From the NCBI RefSeq assembly GCF_014127285.1, contig NZ_CP059901.1:3534001-3598000 (forward strand): a stretch of DNA of 64,000 bases, given 5' to 3'. Origin of the DNA: Mumia sp. ZJ1417 (GTDB lineage Bacteria > Actinomycetota > Actinomycetes > Propionibacteriales > Nocardioidaceae). The translations under genes and the position numbers were made by a program. Of this stretch, positions 15,254 to 24,200 are shown piece by piece (position 1 is the first letter of the stretch; each line of letters starts with the position of its first letter). The notes under the pieces were generated by a model, which did no database searches, was not told where the DNA came from, and saw only the letters and a program-made list of their open reading frames with translations.

Positions 15254-16306
15254 TCAGGCATTCTCGGCGAGCGCTTGTACGGCCCGGCGGTCGACCTTGC
15301 CGTGCTCCAGCAGCGGGACGGCGTCGACGAAGACGGCGCGGCGCGGCGCCCACGTACGAGGAAGGTCCGCGGCCTCGACCCCGTCGCGCAGCGCATCGAG
15401 AGAGGCGTCTCCGGCGACGACGGCGACCACCCGTTGGCCCCACTCGGGGTCGGGCACACCGACGGCGACGGCATCGGTGACACCGTCGACCCGGCGCAGC
15501 GCCTCCGCGACGCGCGGGAGGGCGATGTTGACGCCCCCGGAGATCACGACGTCGTCGGTACGCCCGAGGATCCGCAGGCGCCCGTCGGCGTCGAGCTCGC
15601 CCAGGTCGGACGTACGGAGCCAGCCGTCGTGCAGCGCCTCGGCGGTGGCTTCGGGGTCGCCGTCGTACCCGTCGAAGAGCACCGGTCCGGCGAGCCACAC
15701 CCGGCGCTCGACGTCGATCCGCAGGGCGACGCCGTCGAGCGGCACCCCGTCGTAGACGCAACCGCCCGCGGTCTCGCTCATCCCGTACGTGCGCACGACC
15801 CGCACCCCGGCCTCGGCTGCGCGGGCGCGGAGCGCGGGGTCGAGCGCTGCCCCGCCGACGAGCAGGGCGTCGAGCGAGGCGAGCGCGCCGAGCTGCCCGG
15901 CCTCCGCGAGGCGGTGGAGCTGGGTGGGGACGAGCGAGGCATACCGGCGGGGACCGTCCATGGCCGCGATCGCGTGGACGAGGCTCGCGTGCTCCCCGAC
16001 GACGACGGGCCGCTCTCCGGCGAGGGTCGAGCGGGCGATCACCTGCACGCCCGCGACGTACTGGGCGGGTAGGTCGAGCAGCCACTGGCCCGGTCCGCCG
16101 AGGCGCGCGTGGGTTGCGTGCGCCGACGCCGTGACCGCGCGGCGCGAGAGCAGTACGTCCTTGGGTTTGCCGGTGGAGCCCGAGGTGCGGATGATCAGCG
16201 ACTCTGGCTCGGCCTGCGCGAAGAGCCACTCGCGCAGTGCCGCCTCGACCTCGCGAGGGGTCCCGCTCACTGGGCGCAGCGTGCCACCGGACTCGTCGTC
16301 TGCCAC
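15254..16306 (-). CDS. menE: o-Succinylbenzoate-CoA ligase
   Basis: MenE activates o-succinylbenzoate to its CoA ester in menaquinone synthesis. The 350-residue product is short for the adenylate-forming family but typical of actinobacterial MenE. The phosphate loop IIRTSGSTGKPKDVLLSRRA is near the N-terminus, followed by RTYGMSETAGGCVYDGVPL, the hinge LRTSDLGELDADGRLRILGR and the C-terminal Lys in LLEHGKVDRRA. GTG at 16306 is preferred: a TAGCGT hexamer (16314-16319) ends 7 nt before it, while the next GTG at 16315 would overlap that -10. It is divergent from menA. Confidence 0.92.
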   Translation of the reverse strand: MADDESGGTLRPVSGTPREVEAALREWLFAQAEPESLIIRTSGSTGKPKDVLLSRRAVTASAHATHARLGGPGQWLLDLPAQYVAGVQVIARSTLAGERPVVVGEHASLVHAIAAMDGPRRYASLVPTQLHRLAEAGQLGALASLDALLVGGAALDPALRARAAEAGVRVVRTYGMSETAGGCVYDGVPLDGVALRIDVERRVWLAGPVLFDGYDGDPEATAEALHDGWLRTSDLGELDADGRLRILGRTDDVVISGGVNIALPRVAEALRRVDGVTDAVAVGVPDPEWGQRVVAVVAGDASLDALRDGVEAADLPRTWAPRRAVFVDAVPLLEHGKVDRRAVQALAENA

Positions 16307-16441
16307 GGCCTCCACGCTAGCGGGCAGCGTGGAGGGTGACGCCGAGCAGTCGCTTGCCGACGGTCACTGACACCCTCAAAGCGACGTGCAGGCAAGGTCC
16401 GCCGTCGGCGGGTGATCGGTCGGGTGCAAGGATTGACGGTC

Positions 16442-17314
16442 GTGGCAACAGCATCGCAGTGGATCGCAGGCGCCCGGCCCCGTACGCTCCCGGCCGCGGT
16501 CGCTCCCGTGGTCGCCGGCACCGGCGCCGCGCTCTACGCCGACGGCGCCGTCTGGTGGAAGGCGGTCGTCTGCCTCCTCCTCTCGCTCGCCCTCCAGGTC
16601 GGGGTGAACTACGCCAACGACTACTCCGACGGCGTCAAGGGCACCGACGACGACCGTGTGGGCCCGATGCGGCTGGTGGGGTCGGGCGCGGCGAGCGCGA
16701 GCACGGTCAAGCATGCGGCCTTCGCGTGCTTCGGCGTCGGCGGAGCACTCGGGCTGGTGCTCGCCGCGACGTCCGGCTGGTGGCTCCTGCTCGTCGGCGT
16801 CGCTGCGATCGCCGCCGCTTGGTTCTACACCGGGGGCTCGCGCCCGTACGGCTACCACGCGCTCGGCGAGGTCAGCGTCTTCCTGTTCTTCGGGCTGGTC
16901 GCCGTGCTCGGCACGACCTACGTCCAGCTCGGCGAGTTCACCGGCCCGAGCCTCGCGGCGTCGATCGGCATCGGCGCGCTCGCGTGCGCGATCCTCGTCG
17001 CCAACAACATCCGCGACATCCCGACCGACACCGTCAGCGGCAAGCAGACGCTCGCCGTGGTGCTCGGCGACCGCGGCTCCCGGGTCTTCTTCGTGATCCT
17101 GCTCGTCGTCGCGCTCGTCACCGTCTGGTGGCTCGCCTCGTACACGCCCGCCGCGCTGTTCGGTCTGCTCGCGTTCCCGTGGGCACTGCGAGCGGCGACG
17201 CCGATCGCACGCGGCGAGCGCGGCCTCGGTCTCCTGCCGACGCTGCGCGACACCGGCATCGCCGAGCTCGTGTACGCGATCGGGATCGCCGTCGGGCTCA
17301 CGCTCGGCGCCTGA
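16442..17314 (+). CDS. menA: 1,4-Dihydroxy-2-naphthoate polyprenyltransferase
   Basis: MenA is a membrane UbiA-family enzyme that joins a polyprenyl chain to dihydroxynaphthoate, making demethylmenaquinone. The 290-residue product has eight or nine predicted membrane helices. The first Asp-rich motif NYANDYSDGVKGTDDDRVGP binds the prenyl diphosphate through magnesium; the second is in NNIRDIPTDTVSGKQTLAV. GTG at 16442 begins ATASQWIAGARPRTLPAAV, like mycobacterial MenA, with AAGGA nine bases upstream; the GTG at 16412 is less likely. It is divergent from menE and convergent with the hemerythrin gene, 24 bases away. Confidence 0.95.
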   Translation: MATASQWIAGARPRTLPAAVAPVVAGTGAALYADGAVWWKAVVCLLLSLALQVGVNYANDYSDGVKGTDDDRVGPMRLVGSGAASASTVKHAAFACFGVGGALGLVLAATSGWWLLLVGVAAIAAAWFYTGGSRPYGYHALGEVSVFLFFGLVAVLGTTYVQLGEFTGPSLAASIGIGALACAILVANNIRDIPTDTVSGKQTLAVVLGDRGSRVFFVILLVVALVTVWWLASYTPAALFGLLAFPWALRAATPIARGERGLGLLPTLRDTGIAELVYAIGIAVGLTLGA

Positions 17315-17338
17315 CCGCGCAGCCGCGTCGGCCGGGTC

Positions 17339-17890
17339 TCACTCCTCGTCGTCGAGGAGCCCCTTCTGCTTGTCGCGCGCGACGATCGCGCGGACGTTCT
17401 CGAGCCGCCCGCAGTCGGAGTCGACCTGCGCGTTCCGCTCGCGGGCGAACGCCTCACCGAGCGACTGCCGAGTGCGCTCCGCGACGCCTTCGCGTGCCGG
17501 GTTGAGGATCGTCAGCTCCTCCTCGGTCAGGTGGTGGTTCACCACCCGCGCCAGCTCCTCGACGGCGTCGTCGAAGGCCTGGGTGTCCGTCCCCTTCAGC
17601 TCCAGCACGGCCAGCAGGGCCTGGTTGCCCTCGGCATGCTCCTCCTCACCGTGCTCCTCCTCGTGCGCGTCGATGGCGTCACGACGTCGAAGCGTCGGAT
17701 AGACCTCCTTCTCCTCGGCCTCCGCGTGGGCGACGTGCAGCGCGGCGAAGGCGCGTCGTACGGCGTCGCGGTCGGCGCTGGCGTCGCGCAGCTGGCGCAG
17801 GAGGTCCTCGAAGCGCCGGTGGTCGTCGAGGATCAGGTCGATGACGTCGCCTGAAACGGGGCGTCCGAGGTCGATGGCGGAGGAAGACAT
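17339..17890 (-). CDS. Hemerythrin HHE cation-binding domain protein
   Basis: The product is a 183-residue helical protein with spaced His and Glu residues expected to bind a diiron or other metal centre: ILDDHRRFEDLL, LHVAHAEAEEKEVYP, EEHGEEEHAEGN and ARVVNHHLTEEELTILN. HHE proteins sense or store oxygen, nitric oxide or metals; the role here is unknown. The C-terminal tail is charged and has no domain. ATG at 17890 is 6 nt after TACGTT (17897-17902), a leaderless layout. That -10 is one arm of a perfect 27-bp palindrome shared with divergent phoD, so the two genes may be co-regulated. Confidence 0.85.
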   Translation of the reverse strand: MSSSAIDLGRPVSGDVIDLILDDHRRFEDLLRQLRDASADRDAVRRAFAALHVAHAEAEEKEVYPTLRRRDAIDAHEEEHGEEEHAEGNQALLAVLELKGTDTQAFDDAVEELARVVNHHLTEEELTILNPAREGVAERTRQSLGEAFARERNAQVDSDCGRLENVRAIVARDKQKGLLDDEE

Positions 17891-17896
17891 AGCGCC

Positions 17897-17923
17897 AACG
17901 TACGCCATCGCCCGGCGTACGTT
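17897..17923. promoter_or_regulatory. Perfect palindrome with back-to-back -10 elements between HHE and phoD genes
   Basis: AACGTACGCC (17897-17906) and GGCGTACGTT (17914-17923) are exact inverted repeats around a 7-base spacer. Each arm carries a TACGTT hexamer reading outward: one lies 6 nt before the hemerythrin ATG, the other points to phoD. GCGC steps flank both arms. A protein bound here could control both genes at once. Confidence 0.65.
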
Positions 17924-17996
17924 CAGCGCGAGGACGACGCCCGATCCTCACCCGCACGTCACCCCACGTTCGCCCGGACGCGGAACCGTCTGAGCC

Positions 17997-19592
17997 ATGA
18001 CTCGCACTCAGCCCGAACCTGCCCTCGGCCGCCGTGCGCTGCTGCGCGGTGCGGCCGCCGTCGGGGCCGGCGCCGTCGTCCTCGGCTCCGGCGCCGCTTC
18101 TGCCACCGCCCGTACGACCTCCCGCTCCGCGCCCGCGCTCGTCCGGGCCGGCCGCCCTTCGCTCACCCACGGCGTCCAGGCCGGCGACGTGCTCACCCGG
18201 CAGGCCACGCTCTGGTCACGCGCGGACCGTCCCGCGCGGCTCGTCGCTGAGATTGCCCGCGACAGCTCGTTCCGCAAGGCCGTCACGCTCCGCGGTCCTG
18301 TCGTCACGCCCGAGTCCGACCTCACCGGTCGCTTCACCGTCCGGGGCCTTCCGGCGGGCGCCGACCTCCACTACCGCATCCGCGCCGTCGACCTTCGGGA
18401 CCCGCGTCGCTCGAGCGCCCCCGAGGTCGGCCACCTCCGTACGGCTTCGGCCCGGGGCGAGGACGTGCGCTTCCTCTGGTCCGGCGACATCGCGGGGCAG
18501 GGCTGGGGGGTGAACCCTTCGTACGGAGGTTTCCGCATCGTCGACGCGATGGCGCGTCGTCAGGCCGACTTCTTCCTGTGCAGCGGCGACAACGTCTACG
18601 CGGACGGGCCTCTCACCGAGACCGTGACCCTGCCCGACGGCTCGCTCTGGCGCAACGTGGTCATCGACGAGAAGACGAAGGTCGCGGAGACTCTCGACGA
18701 GTTCCGCGGGCAGTTCAAATACAACCTCATGGCCGACAACTGGCGGCAATTCCTCGCCGACACCCCGCAGGTCACGCAGTGGGACGACCACGAGGTCACC
18801 AACAATTGGTATCCCGGTGAGATCCTCACCGACGCCCGCTACACCGAGAAACGCGTCGACGTGCTCGCCGAGCGCGGGCGGCGCGCCTTTCACGAGTACA
18901 TGCCCGTCGCACCGCTCTCACCGGACCCCGACGGACGCCTCTACCGTGTCCTGCACCTCGGTCCCATGCTCGACCTGTTCGTCCTCGACATGCGTACCCA
19001 CAAGGATCCGAACACGCCCGGCGCCGAGGCCGAGCGCGACGGCGGCGTTCTCGGGCCCACGCAGACCCGCTGGCTGATCCGTGAGCTCGAGCGCTCGCGG
19101 GCGACGTGGAAGGTGATCGCCGCGGACCTGCCCATCGGCCTCGTCGTCCCAGACGGCACCGCTCAGGAGGGCATCGGCCAGGGGGATCCTGGCGCTCCGC
19201 GCGGGCGCGAGCTCGACCTCGCCCCCGTGCTCACCGCGCTGCAGCGGCTCGGCATCCGCAACCACGTATGGCTCACCGCGGACGTCCACTACACCGCGGC
19301 CCACCACTACTCCCCCGACCGTGCCGCGTACCAGGACTTCGACCCGTTCTGGGAGTTCGTCTCCGGCCCGCTCAACGCCGGGGCGTTCGGCCCCAACGCG
19401 CTCGACGCGACCTTCGGCCCCCGCACGGAGTTTGTGGCGGCGCCCCCGCGAGCGAACACCTCGCCGGCGGAGGGCTGGCAGTTCTTCGGCGAGGTCGAGA
19501 TCGACGGGCGTACGGAGGAGCTGACCGTCACCCTGCGCGACATCGAGGGTGCGGCGCTGTTCCAGAGGACCCTGTCACCCCACCGCCGCTAG
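17997..19592 (+). CDS. phoD: Tat-exported alkaline phosphatase, PhoD family
   Basis: The product is a 531-residue phosphodiesterase/phosphomonoesterase acting outside the membrane. The N-terminus has a twin-arginine signal (GRRALLRGAAAVGAGAVVLG), as PhoD needs to be folded with its metals before export. A fibronectin-like N-terminal part with HGVQAGDVLTRQATLWSRAD precedes the metallophosphatase domain. Metal ligands are visible in CSGDNVYADGP, TQWDDHEVTNNW and LTADVHYTAAHHYSPD. Family members degrade nucleotide or teichoic acid phosphates under phosphate limitation; I see no clear Pho box. The leader may begin at the + strand TACGTT inside the palindrome at 17897-17923. Confidence 0.92.
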   Translation: MTRTQPEPALGRRALLRGAAAVGAGAVVLGSGAASATARTTSRSAPALVRAGRPSLTHGVQAGDVLTRQATLWSRADRPARLVAEIARDSSFRKAVTLRGPVVTPESDLTGRFTVRGLPAGADLHYRIRAVDLRDPRRSSAPEVGHLRTASARGEDVRFLWSGDIAGQGWGVNPSYGGFRIVDAMARRQADFFLCSGDNVYADGPLTETVTLPDGSLWRNVVIDEKTKVAETLDEFRGQFKYNLMADNWRQFLADTPQVTQWDDHEVTNNWYPGEILTDARYTEKRVDVLAERGRRAFHEYMPVAPLSPDPDGRLYRVLHLGPMLDLFVLDMRTHKDPNTPGAEAERDGGVLGPTQTRWLIRELERSRATWKVIAADLPIGLVVPDGTAQEGIGQGDPGAPRGRELDLAPVLTALQRLGIRNHVWLTADVHYTAAHHYSPDRAAYQDFDPFWEFVSGPLNAGAFGPNALDATFGPRTEFVAAPPRANTSPAEGWQFFGEVEIDGRTEELTVTLRDIEGAALFQRTLSPHRR

Positions 19593-19607
19593 CCGTACCG
19601 TGTCGGC

Positions 19608-20330
19608 ATGCCTGACATCGACCTGAGCCGCACCGCAGTCCCTGACGCGTCCCGTCACCTGCGCGGCTACCTCGCCGAACCCACTAGTCCCGGCCCCTGG
19701 CCGGGGGTGGTTCTCATCCACGAGGCGTTCGGGCTCGACGACAACATGCGCCGTCACGCCGACCGGTTGGCGGAGATGGGGTACGCGACGCTGGCGGTCG
19801 ACCTCTACAGCGACGGCGGCGCGCGGCGGTGCCTCGTCGCGACCTGCCGCGCGTTCCTCAGCGGCAAGGGGCGCGCCTTCTCCGACATCGACGCGGCCCG
19901 CCAGTGGCTGGTGGACCGCAAGATCACGACCGGCAAGGTCGGCGTGATCGGGTTCTGCCTCGGCGGCGGCTTCGCGCTGCTCGTCGCGGGCCGGGGCGGC
20001 TACGACGCGGCCAGCGTGAACTACGGCCTCATCCCCAAGGACCTCGACGACGTCGTGGCAGCCTCGTGCCCGGTCGTGGCGTCGTACGGCACGAAGGACC
20101 GCACGGTCCGCAACGGCGCGGCGCAACTCGAGACCGCGCTCACCGCGGCAGGCGTCCCGCACGAGATCAGCGAGTACGACGGCGCGGGGCACGCCTTCCT
20201 CAACGACGCGCAGGGTGGGCCGCGCGTGCTCCAGCCCGTGCTGCGCGTCGCCGGGATCGGCCCCGACCCCGAGGCCGCACCGCAGGCGTGGAGGCGGATC
20301 GGCGCGTTCTTCGCCGAGCACCTGCGCTGA
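19608..20330 (+). CDS. Dienelactone hydrolase family protein
   Basis: The product is a 240-residue alpha/beta hydrolase. The triad of the family is intact: nucleophile Cys in VGVIGFCLGGGFALL, Asp in SYGTKDRTVRNG and His in YDGAGHAFLND. The N-terminus (LIHEAFGLDDNMRRHADRLA) is also typical. True dienelactone hydrolases act on chlorocatechol-derived lactones, but no aromatic pathway is here, so the substrate is unknown. A TACCGT hexamer (19596-19601) lies 6 nt before the ATG, giving a leaderless start only 15 bases after phoD. The stop lies three bases from that of a convergent channel gene. Confidence 0.9.
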   Translation: MPDIDLSRTAVPDASRHLRGYLAEPTSPGPWPGVVLIHEAFGLDDNMRRHADRLAEMGYATLAVDLYSDGGARRCLVATCRAFLSGKGRAFSDIDAARQWLVDRKITTGKVGVIGFCLGGGFALLVAGRGGYDAASVNYGLIPKDLDDVVAASCPVVASYGTKDRTVRNGAAQLETALTAAGVPHEISEYDGAGHAFLNDAQGGPRVLQPVLRVAGIGPDPEAAPQAWRRIGAFFAEHLR

Positions 20331-20333
20331 GCG

Positions 20334-20951
20334 TCATGCGGTGCCGCGCCGGCGCCACGCCGCGCTCAGATGCTCGAGCGGGCCCGTGAGGAACAGCAGG
20401 AACAGCGCATAGATCCCGATCGAGGGCACGGCGATCGTGACGCCGAGCGCGACCACGAGCAGCGCGACGGTCGCGACGCCCGACGGCTCCGCCACCCATC
20501 TCGCGGTGTCCTCGTCGTCACGCAGCAGCGTCGGGCGCCACCGACCCCACCATCCCAGCGCCACGAGCGCCGCGATCGCGACCAGCAGCGTCCCGACGTA
20601 GGTCGGTGCCGCGCCAGCGATCCCGTCCGAGGCGTCGAGCAGCTGGGTGGTGAACGGCAGCAGCACGATCGTCAGCAGCCACACGAAGTGCAGCGCGACG
20701 ACCCCGCCGTCGTACGACCTGAAGTGCTCCATCATCGCGTGGTGGTTGCCCCACAGCACCCAGATGACGAGGAAGCTGATCGCGAAGCTCACGAACGCGT
20801 CGCCCTCGTCCGACACCAGGTCGAGCACGCTGTCGGCACCGTTCGCCCGGGAGACGACGTCGACCAGCGGGAGGACGAGCAACGTCAGCGCGATCGCGAC
20901 GACGGCGTCGCTGAAGGCGAGGAGCCGGTCGAGGCCGCGTTCGGACCGCAT
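20334..20951 (-). CDS. TMEM175-like potassium channel / DUF1211 membrane protein
   Basis: This 205-residue membrane protein has about six helices. The N-terminal LLAFSDAVVAIALTLLVLPL carries the FSD signature of bacterial TMEM175 channels, which conduct potassium without the usual selectivity filter. Further helices are at FVSFAISFLVIWVLWGNHH and FVWLLTIVLLPFTTQLLDA. ATG at 20951 is chosen because the protein then begins a few residues before FSD, as in relatives; a longer reading adds an unlikely basic tail. It lies downstream of the lipid kinase gene in the same orientation, 11 bases away, so it is probably the last gene of that operon. Confidence 0.85.
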   Translation of the reverse strand: MRSERGLDRLLAFSDAVVAIALTLLVLPLVDVVSRANGADSVLDLVSDEGDAFVSFAISFLVIWVLWGNHHAMMEHFRSYDGGVVALHFVWLLTIVLLPFTTQLLDASDGIAGAAPTYVGTLLVAIAALVALGWWGRWRPTLLRDDEDTARWVAEPSGVATVALLVVALGVTIAVPSIGIYALFLLFLTGPLEHLSAAWRRRGTA

Positions 20952-20962
20952 GTGCCGCAGCC

Positions 20963-21862
20963 CTACCCCGGCACGACCAGCCGCAGCGCGCCCGCACGGA
21001 GCCGTACGGTCACCGGCAGCGTGCCGATCTCGTCGCCGTCCATGCACAAAGGCACCGCGGCGTCGGCGCTGATGGTGAGCACCGTCGTCCGGTGCACGTC
21101 GACGGCGTCGCGCTCGACGTGGCGCCCCGTCCGCGCCTCAGACATGTAGGAGGCCATGTTGCGCCGGCCGAGCCCGTCGGTGCGCGCCACCATCACGTCG
21201 ATCAGCCCGTCGTCCACCTCGGCCGACGGCACGATCTTCAGCCCGTGGCCGTACCAGCCGGAGTTCGCCGCGATCACGCTGTGCGCCCGCACCTCGCGCG
21301 TGCCGTCGTCGGTCGTGAGCGTGAACGTCGGAGCCCGCCAGGTGATCATCGCCAGCGGCCCGCCCGCCCGGTACGCCACGATCGCCGGCACCCGACGAAG
21401 GCGGTTGATGATCCGGGTCGCCCGCGAGTCCACACCGACGTACAGGTTGCCCGGGACGACGACGCCGTCCGCCTCCATCACGTCGACCTCGCGCACGCGG
21501 CCGCCGAGCAGCATCTCGGCCAGCCCCGCCGCATCGTCCGGAACCCCGAGCTTGTGCGCGAAATCGTTGCCCCGCCCGCCCGGCACGATCGCCATCGTCC
21601 CGGAGGCGGCGACGACACCGCCGGCCACGTCGCGCACCATGCCGTCACCACCGACGGCGACGGCGACCCGCCCCTCGCGCGCGGCGACGGCAGAGGCCTC
21701 AGCGGCATGCACCGCGCTCTCGGTCACCACCGTCACGACGTCCTCGCCCGCCTCACGCAGCAGCGCCGCCACCGGCTCCCACGCGTCCTGCGCCGCGCGC
21801 TTGCCGGAGATCGGGTTCACCAGCGCGGTGAACCCACGGGCCTCCGTACGACCGGTGCTCAT
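20963..21862 (-). CDS. Diacylglycerol kinase-like lipid kinase
   Basis: This 299-residue lipid kinase of the DagK/YegS fold phosphorylates diacylglycerol or a related lipid with ATP at the membrane surface. Motifs are TALVNPISGKRAAQDAW (N-terminal), AVGGDGMVRDVAGGV (nucleotide loop), PGGRGNDFAHKLG, and a C-terminal MDGDEIGTLPVTVRL. It overlaps the flavoenzyme gene upstream by ATGA, so the two are coupled. The order kinase, flavoprotein, divergent TetR and glpD matches mycobacterial Rv2252-Rv2249c, where the kinase was linked to phosphatidylinositol mannoside metabolism. That role is taken from memory and not shown here. Confidence 0.9.
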   Translation of the reverse strand: MSTGRTEARGFTALVNPISGKRAAQDAWEPVAALLREAGEDVVTVVTESAVHAAEASAVAAREGRVAVAVGGDGMVRDVAGGVVAASGTMAIVPGGRGNDFAHKLGVPDDAAGLAEMLLGGRVREVDVMEADGVVVPGNLYVGVDSRATRIINRLRRVPAIVAYRAGGPLAMITWRAPTFTLTTDDGTREVRAHSVIAANSGWYGHGLKIVPSAEVDDGLIDVMVARTDGLGRRNMASYMSEARTGRHVERDAVDVHRTTVLTISADAAVPLCMDGDEIGTLPVTVRLRAGALRLVVPG

Positions 21863-23460
21863 CGCGACACCAGGACGCCGGGGTTGAGGATCCCGGCCGG
21901 GTCGAGCGTGGCCTTCACGGCGCGCAGCACGTCGACGCCGAGCGGGCCGATCTCCTCGGCGTACGTGTCGCGGTGGTCGCGCCCGACCCCGTGGTGGTGC
22001 GTGATCGCGGCACCGACGCCGCGGATCGCCGCGTTCGCGGCGGCCTTCGCGCTCCCCCACTGCGCGAGCGCGTCCTCCGACTGAGGGCACGCGACGGTGA
22101 AGTAGAGCGACGCCCCCGTCTCGTACACGTGCGAGAGGTGGCACATCACCAGCGACGGCAGCTCGTACACCAGCAGCGCGCCCTGGACGGCCTCGGTCAC
22201 TGCCTGCTTGAGACGCGGGACGTTCGACCAGAACGTCACTGTCTCGAGCGTCTCGACGAGGGCGCCGGCATCGAGCAGGGGGTCGCGCAGGTACGGCCCG
22301 TGGAACCGGCCCGTACGCCACTTCTCCCCCGCCTCCTCGCCCAGCAGCTCGCCACCGAGCTCGAGAAGCACAGAGGTCGCGGCGGCGCGGCGCGCGGCGA
22401 CCTCGTCTGGCGCACCCTCGTACCCGGTGATGGCGAGGCACCCCGAAGAGCCGCTGCCGGCCGACGCCGGATCGGCGAGGTTGAGCGCCGTCTCGACCTC
22501 GTCGGACAGCCGCAGCACGGTCGGCAGTGGTCCGTCCTGCGCGAGCCGGCGCACCGCCTCGGCCCCCGCCTCGAACGACGCGAAGCGCCACCCCTCGAAC
22601 ACGCGCACCGTCGGCACCGGGCGCACCCGCACCGTCACCGACGTGATCACGCCGAGCGTCCCCTCCGAGCCCAGGACGAGCTGGCGCAGGTCCGGTCCGG
22701 CGGCCGACTTCGGCGCCGTGCCGAGCTCCAGCGTGCCGCGGGGTGTCGCGAGGACCAGCCCGACGACCATGTCGTCGAAGCGCCCGTACCCCGCCGAGGA
22801 CTGACCCGCCGAGCGCGCAGCCGCGTACCCGCCGATCGACGCTCCCTCGTACGACTGCGGGAAGTGCCCGAGCGTGAAGCCGTCGGCCTGCAGCAGCTCC
22901 TCGGCGCGAGGGCCTCGCGTCCCCGCCCGCAGGGTCGCCGTCCGCGACACGGCATCGAGCGAGGTCAGCCCCTCCAGGCGCCCCAGGTCGAGCGCGACCA
23001 CACCGTGGAAGCCCTCGTGGTCGGGTGTGAGGCCACCGACGACGGACGTGCCGCCGGAGTACGGCACGACGGCGACCGCAGCGTCGCTGCAGATCCGCAG
23101 GACCTCGACGACCTCGTCGTGGCCGCCCGGGCGCAGCACGAGGTCGGGGGCATCGGACGCGTCGCCGGCACGCATCTTGAGGATGTCGGGAGTCGACCAG
23201 CCCCGGGTGTGCCGGAGGCGGTCGACGGCTTCGTCGCTCACGTACGGCGCGCCGAGCGCCTCGACCAGCGCCGTACGGGTCGCGGCCGGCACCGCCGACG
23301 CCCCGAGCGCGACGTCCTCGGGGGCGACCGGCGCGGCGAGCGGGTGGATGCCGAGCGCGTCGAGCGTGGCTTGGAGGCTCTCGGGGAGCGTGATCGCGTG
23401 CTCCGGGTTGCCCCAGCGATCGGGGGCGAAGTCCACCACAGGAAGGTCCAGCTCCGACAT
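21859..23460 (-). CDS. FAD-linked oxidase, alkyldihydroxyacetonephosphate synthase-like
   Basis: This 533-residue flavoprotein has a VAO-type FAD domain, VVPYSGGTSVVGGLTPDHEG, and a second FAD segment FPQSYEGASIGGYAAARSAG. The C-terminal ITHHHGVGRDHRDTYAEEIG is the His-rich signature of AGPS, the enzyme that makes ether lipid precursors by swapping the acyl chain of acyl-DHAP for a fatty alcohol. Bacterial relatives may instead oxidise other substrates. It is the first gene of an operon with the lipid kinase and is divergent from TetR-glpD. GlpD makes DHAP, which would fit ether-lipid or glycerolipid chemistry. ATG at 23460 has GGAG about 11 bases upstream. Confidence 0.88.
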   Translation of the reverse strand: MSELDLPVVDFAPDRWGNPEHAITLPESLQATLDALGIHPLAAPVAPEDVALGASAVPAATRTALVEALGAPYVSDEAVDRLRHTRGWSTPDILKMRAGDASDAPDLVLRPGGHDEVVEVLRICSDAAVAVVPYSGGTSVVGGLTPDHEGFHGVVALDLGRLEGLTSLDAVSRTATLRAGTRGPRAEELLQADGFTLGHFPQSYEGASIGGYAAARSAGQSSAGYGRFDDMVVGLVLATPRGTLELGTAPKSAAGPDLRQLVLGSEGTLGVITSVTVRVRPVPTVRVFEGWRFASFEAGAEAVRRLAQDGPLPTVLRLSDEVETALNLADPASAGSGSSGCLAITGYEGAPDEVAARRAAATSVLLELGGELLGEEAGEKWRTGRFHGPYLRDPLLDAGALVETLETVTFWSNVPRLKQAVTEAVQGALLVYELPSLVMCHLSHVYETGASLYFTVACPQSEDALAQWGSAKAAANAAIRGVGAAITHHHGVGRDHRDTYAEEIGPLGVDVLRAVKATLDPAGILNPGVLVSR

Positions 23461-23519
23461 ACGACGTGCTCCGATCTCGACGCGTCCGCACCCTCAGGCG
23501 GTGCTAAGTTGAACACATC

Positions 23520-24200
23520 ATGCCAGAACGTTTAAATGTACGGCCGAATCTTGGCCGGTCGAATCTTGAGCGGGCCCGCTCCCAGCCGGCCGCGTCAGGC
23601 AAGGCGATCCCCGAGGACCGCATCCTCGACGCGGCCGCCGACGCCGTCCTCGAGGTCGGCCTGGACAGGCTCACGATGGCCGACCTGGCCGTACGGGCGG
23701 GCGTCGCGCGCGGCACGCTCTATCGGCGCTGGGAGAACGTCCGCGCCGTCGTCGCCGCGCTGCTGACCCGCGAGTGGGCACGCGTCGTGGCCGAGTCCGT
23801 CCCCCAAGACCTGCCCACCGCGCGCGAACGGCTTGTCACCGGGGCCGTCCGCACGATCGCGACGATCCGCGCCCACCCGATCCACCGGGCGATCGTCGAG
23901 TCCGACCCCGAGCTCCTCGTCCCGTACGTCTTCCAGCGCCTCGGTCGCACGCCCGCGCACATGCTCAGCACGCTCGAGGACGGGCTGCGCACCGGCCATG
24001 AGGACGGCTCCGTACGGGTTCTCGACCCTGTCCTGCAGGCCCGTACCGTCCTCCTGCTGGCGTGGTCCTTCGTGGTCACCGCGCCCGTCGTCGTCGGATC
24101 GACCACCGGAGCCGGTCCGGAGCTGGACGCCCTCGACGCCCAGCTCGCCACCGCCCTCGACCAGTACCTCTCCCCCGACCCCGAGGACGGCCGCACATGA
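23520..24200 (+). CDS. TetR-family transcriptional regulator
   Basis: This 226-residue repressor-type protein has a helix-turn-helix at roughly residues 35-75: IPEDRILDAAADAVLEVGLD, then LTMADLAVRAGVARGTLYRR. The rest is a helical ligand domain. ATG at 23520 follows TAAGTT (23505-23510) by nine bases, so its message may have almost no leader. It overlaps glpD by ATGA and faces the AGPS-like/lipid kinase operon across 59 bases, so it probably controls both directions. In mycobacteria the same position is held by Rv2250c. No clear palindrome was found in the 59-base gap, although ACGTTTAAATGT lies just inside the coding start. Confidence 0.9.
   Translation: MPERLNVRPNLGRSNLERARSQPAASGKAIPEDRILDAAADAVLEVGLDRLTMADLAVRAGVARGTLYRRWENVRAVVAALLTREWARVVAESVPQDLPTARERLVTGAVRTIATIRAHPIHRAIVESDPELLVPYVFQRLGRTPAHMLSTLEDGLRTGHEDGSVRVLDPVLQARTVLLLAWSFVVTAPVVVGSTTGAGPELDALDAQLATALDQYLSPDPEDGRT

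Noticed and set aside
12610-15480. A 956-codon open frame on the plus strand, antisense to menD, menC and the DUF2252 gene
   Set aside because: It is rich in Arg, Gly and Asp with no motifs. It mirrors three well-supported genes; GC-rich third positions create such frames on the other strand.
16332-16377. GAGGGTG/CACCCTC inverted repeat between menE and menA
   Set aside because: The arms are only 7 bp, 32 bases apart and GC-rich; such pairs are expected by chance in this composition.
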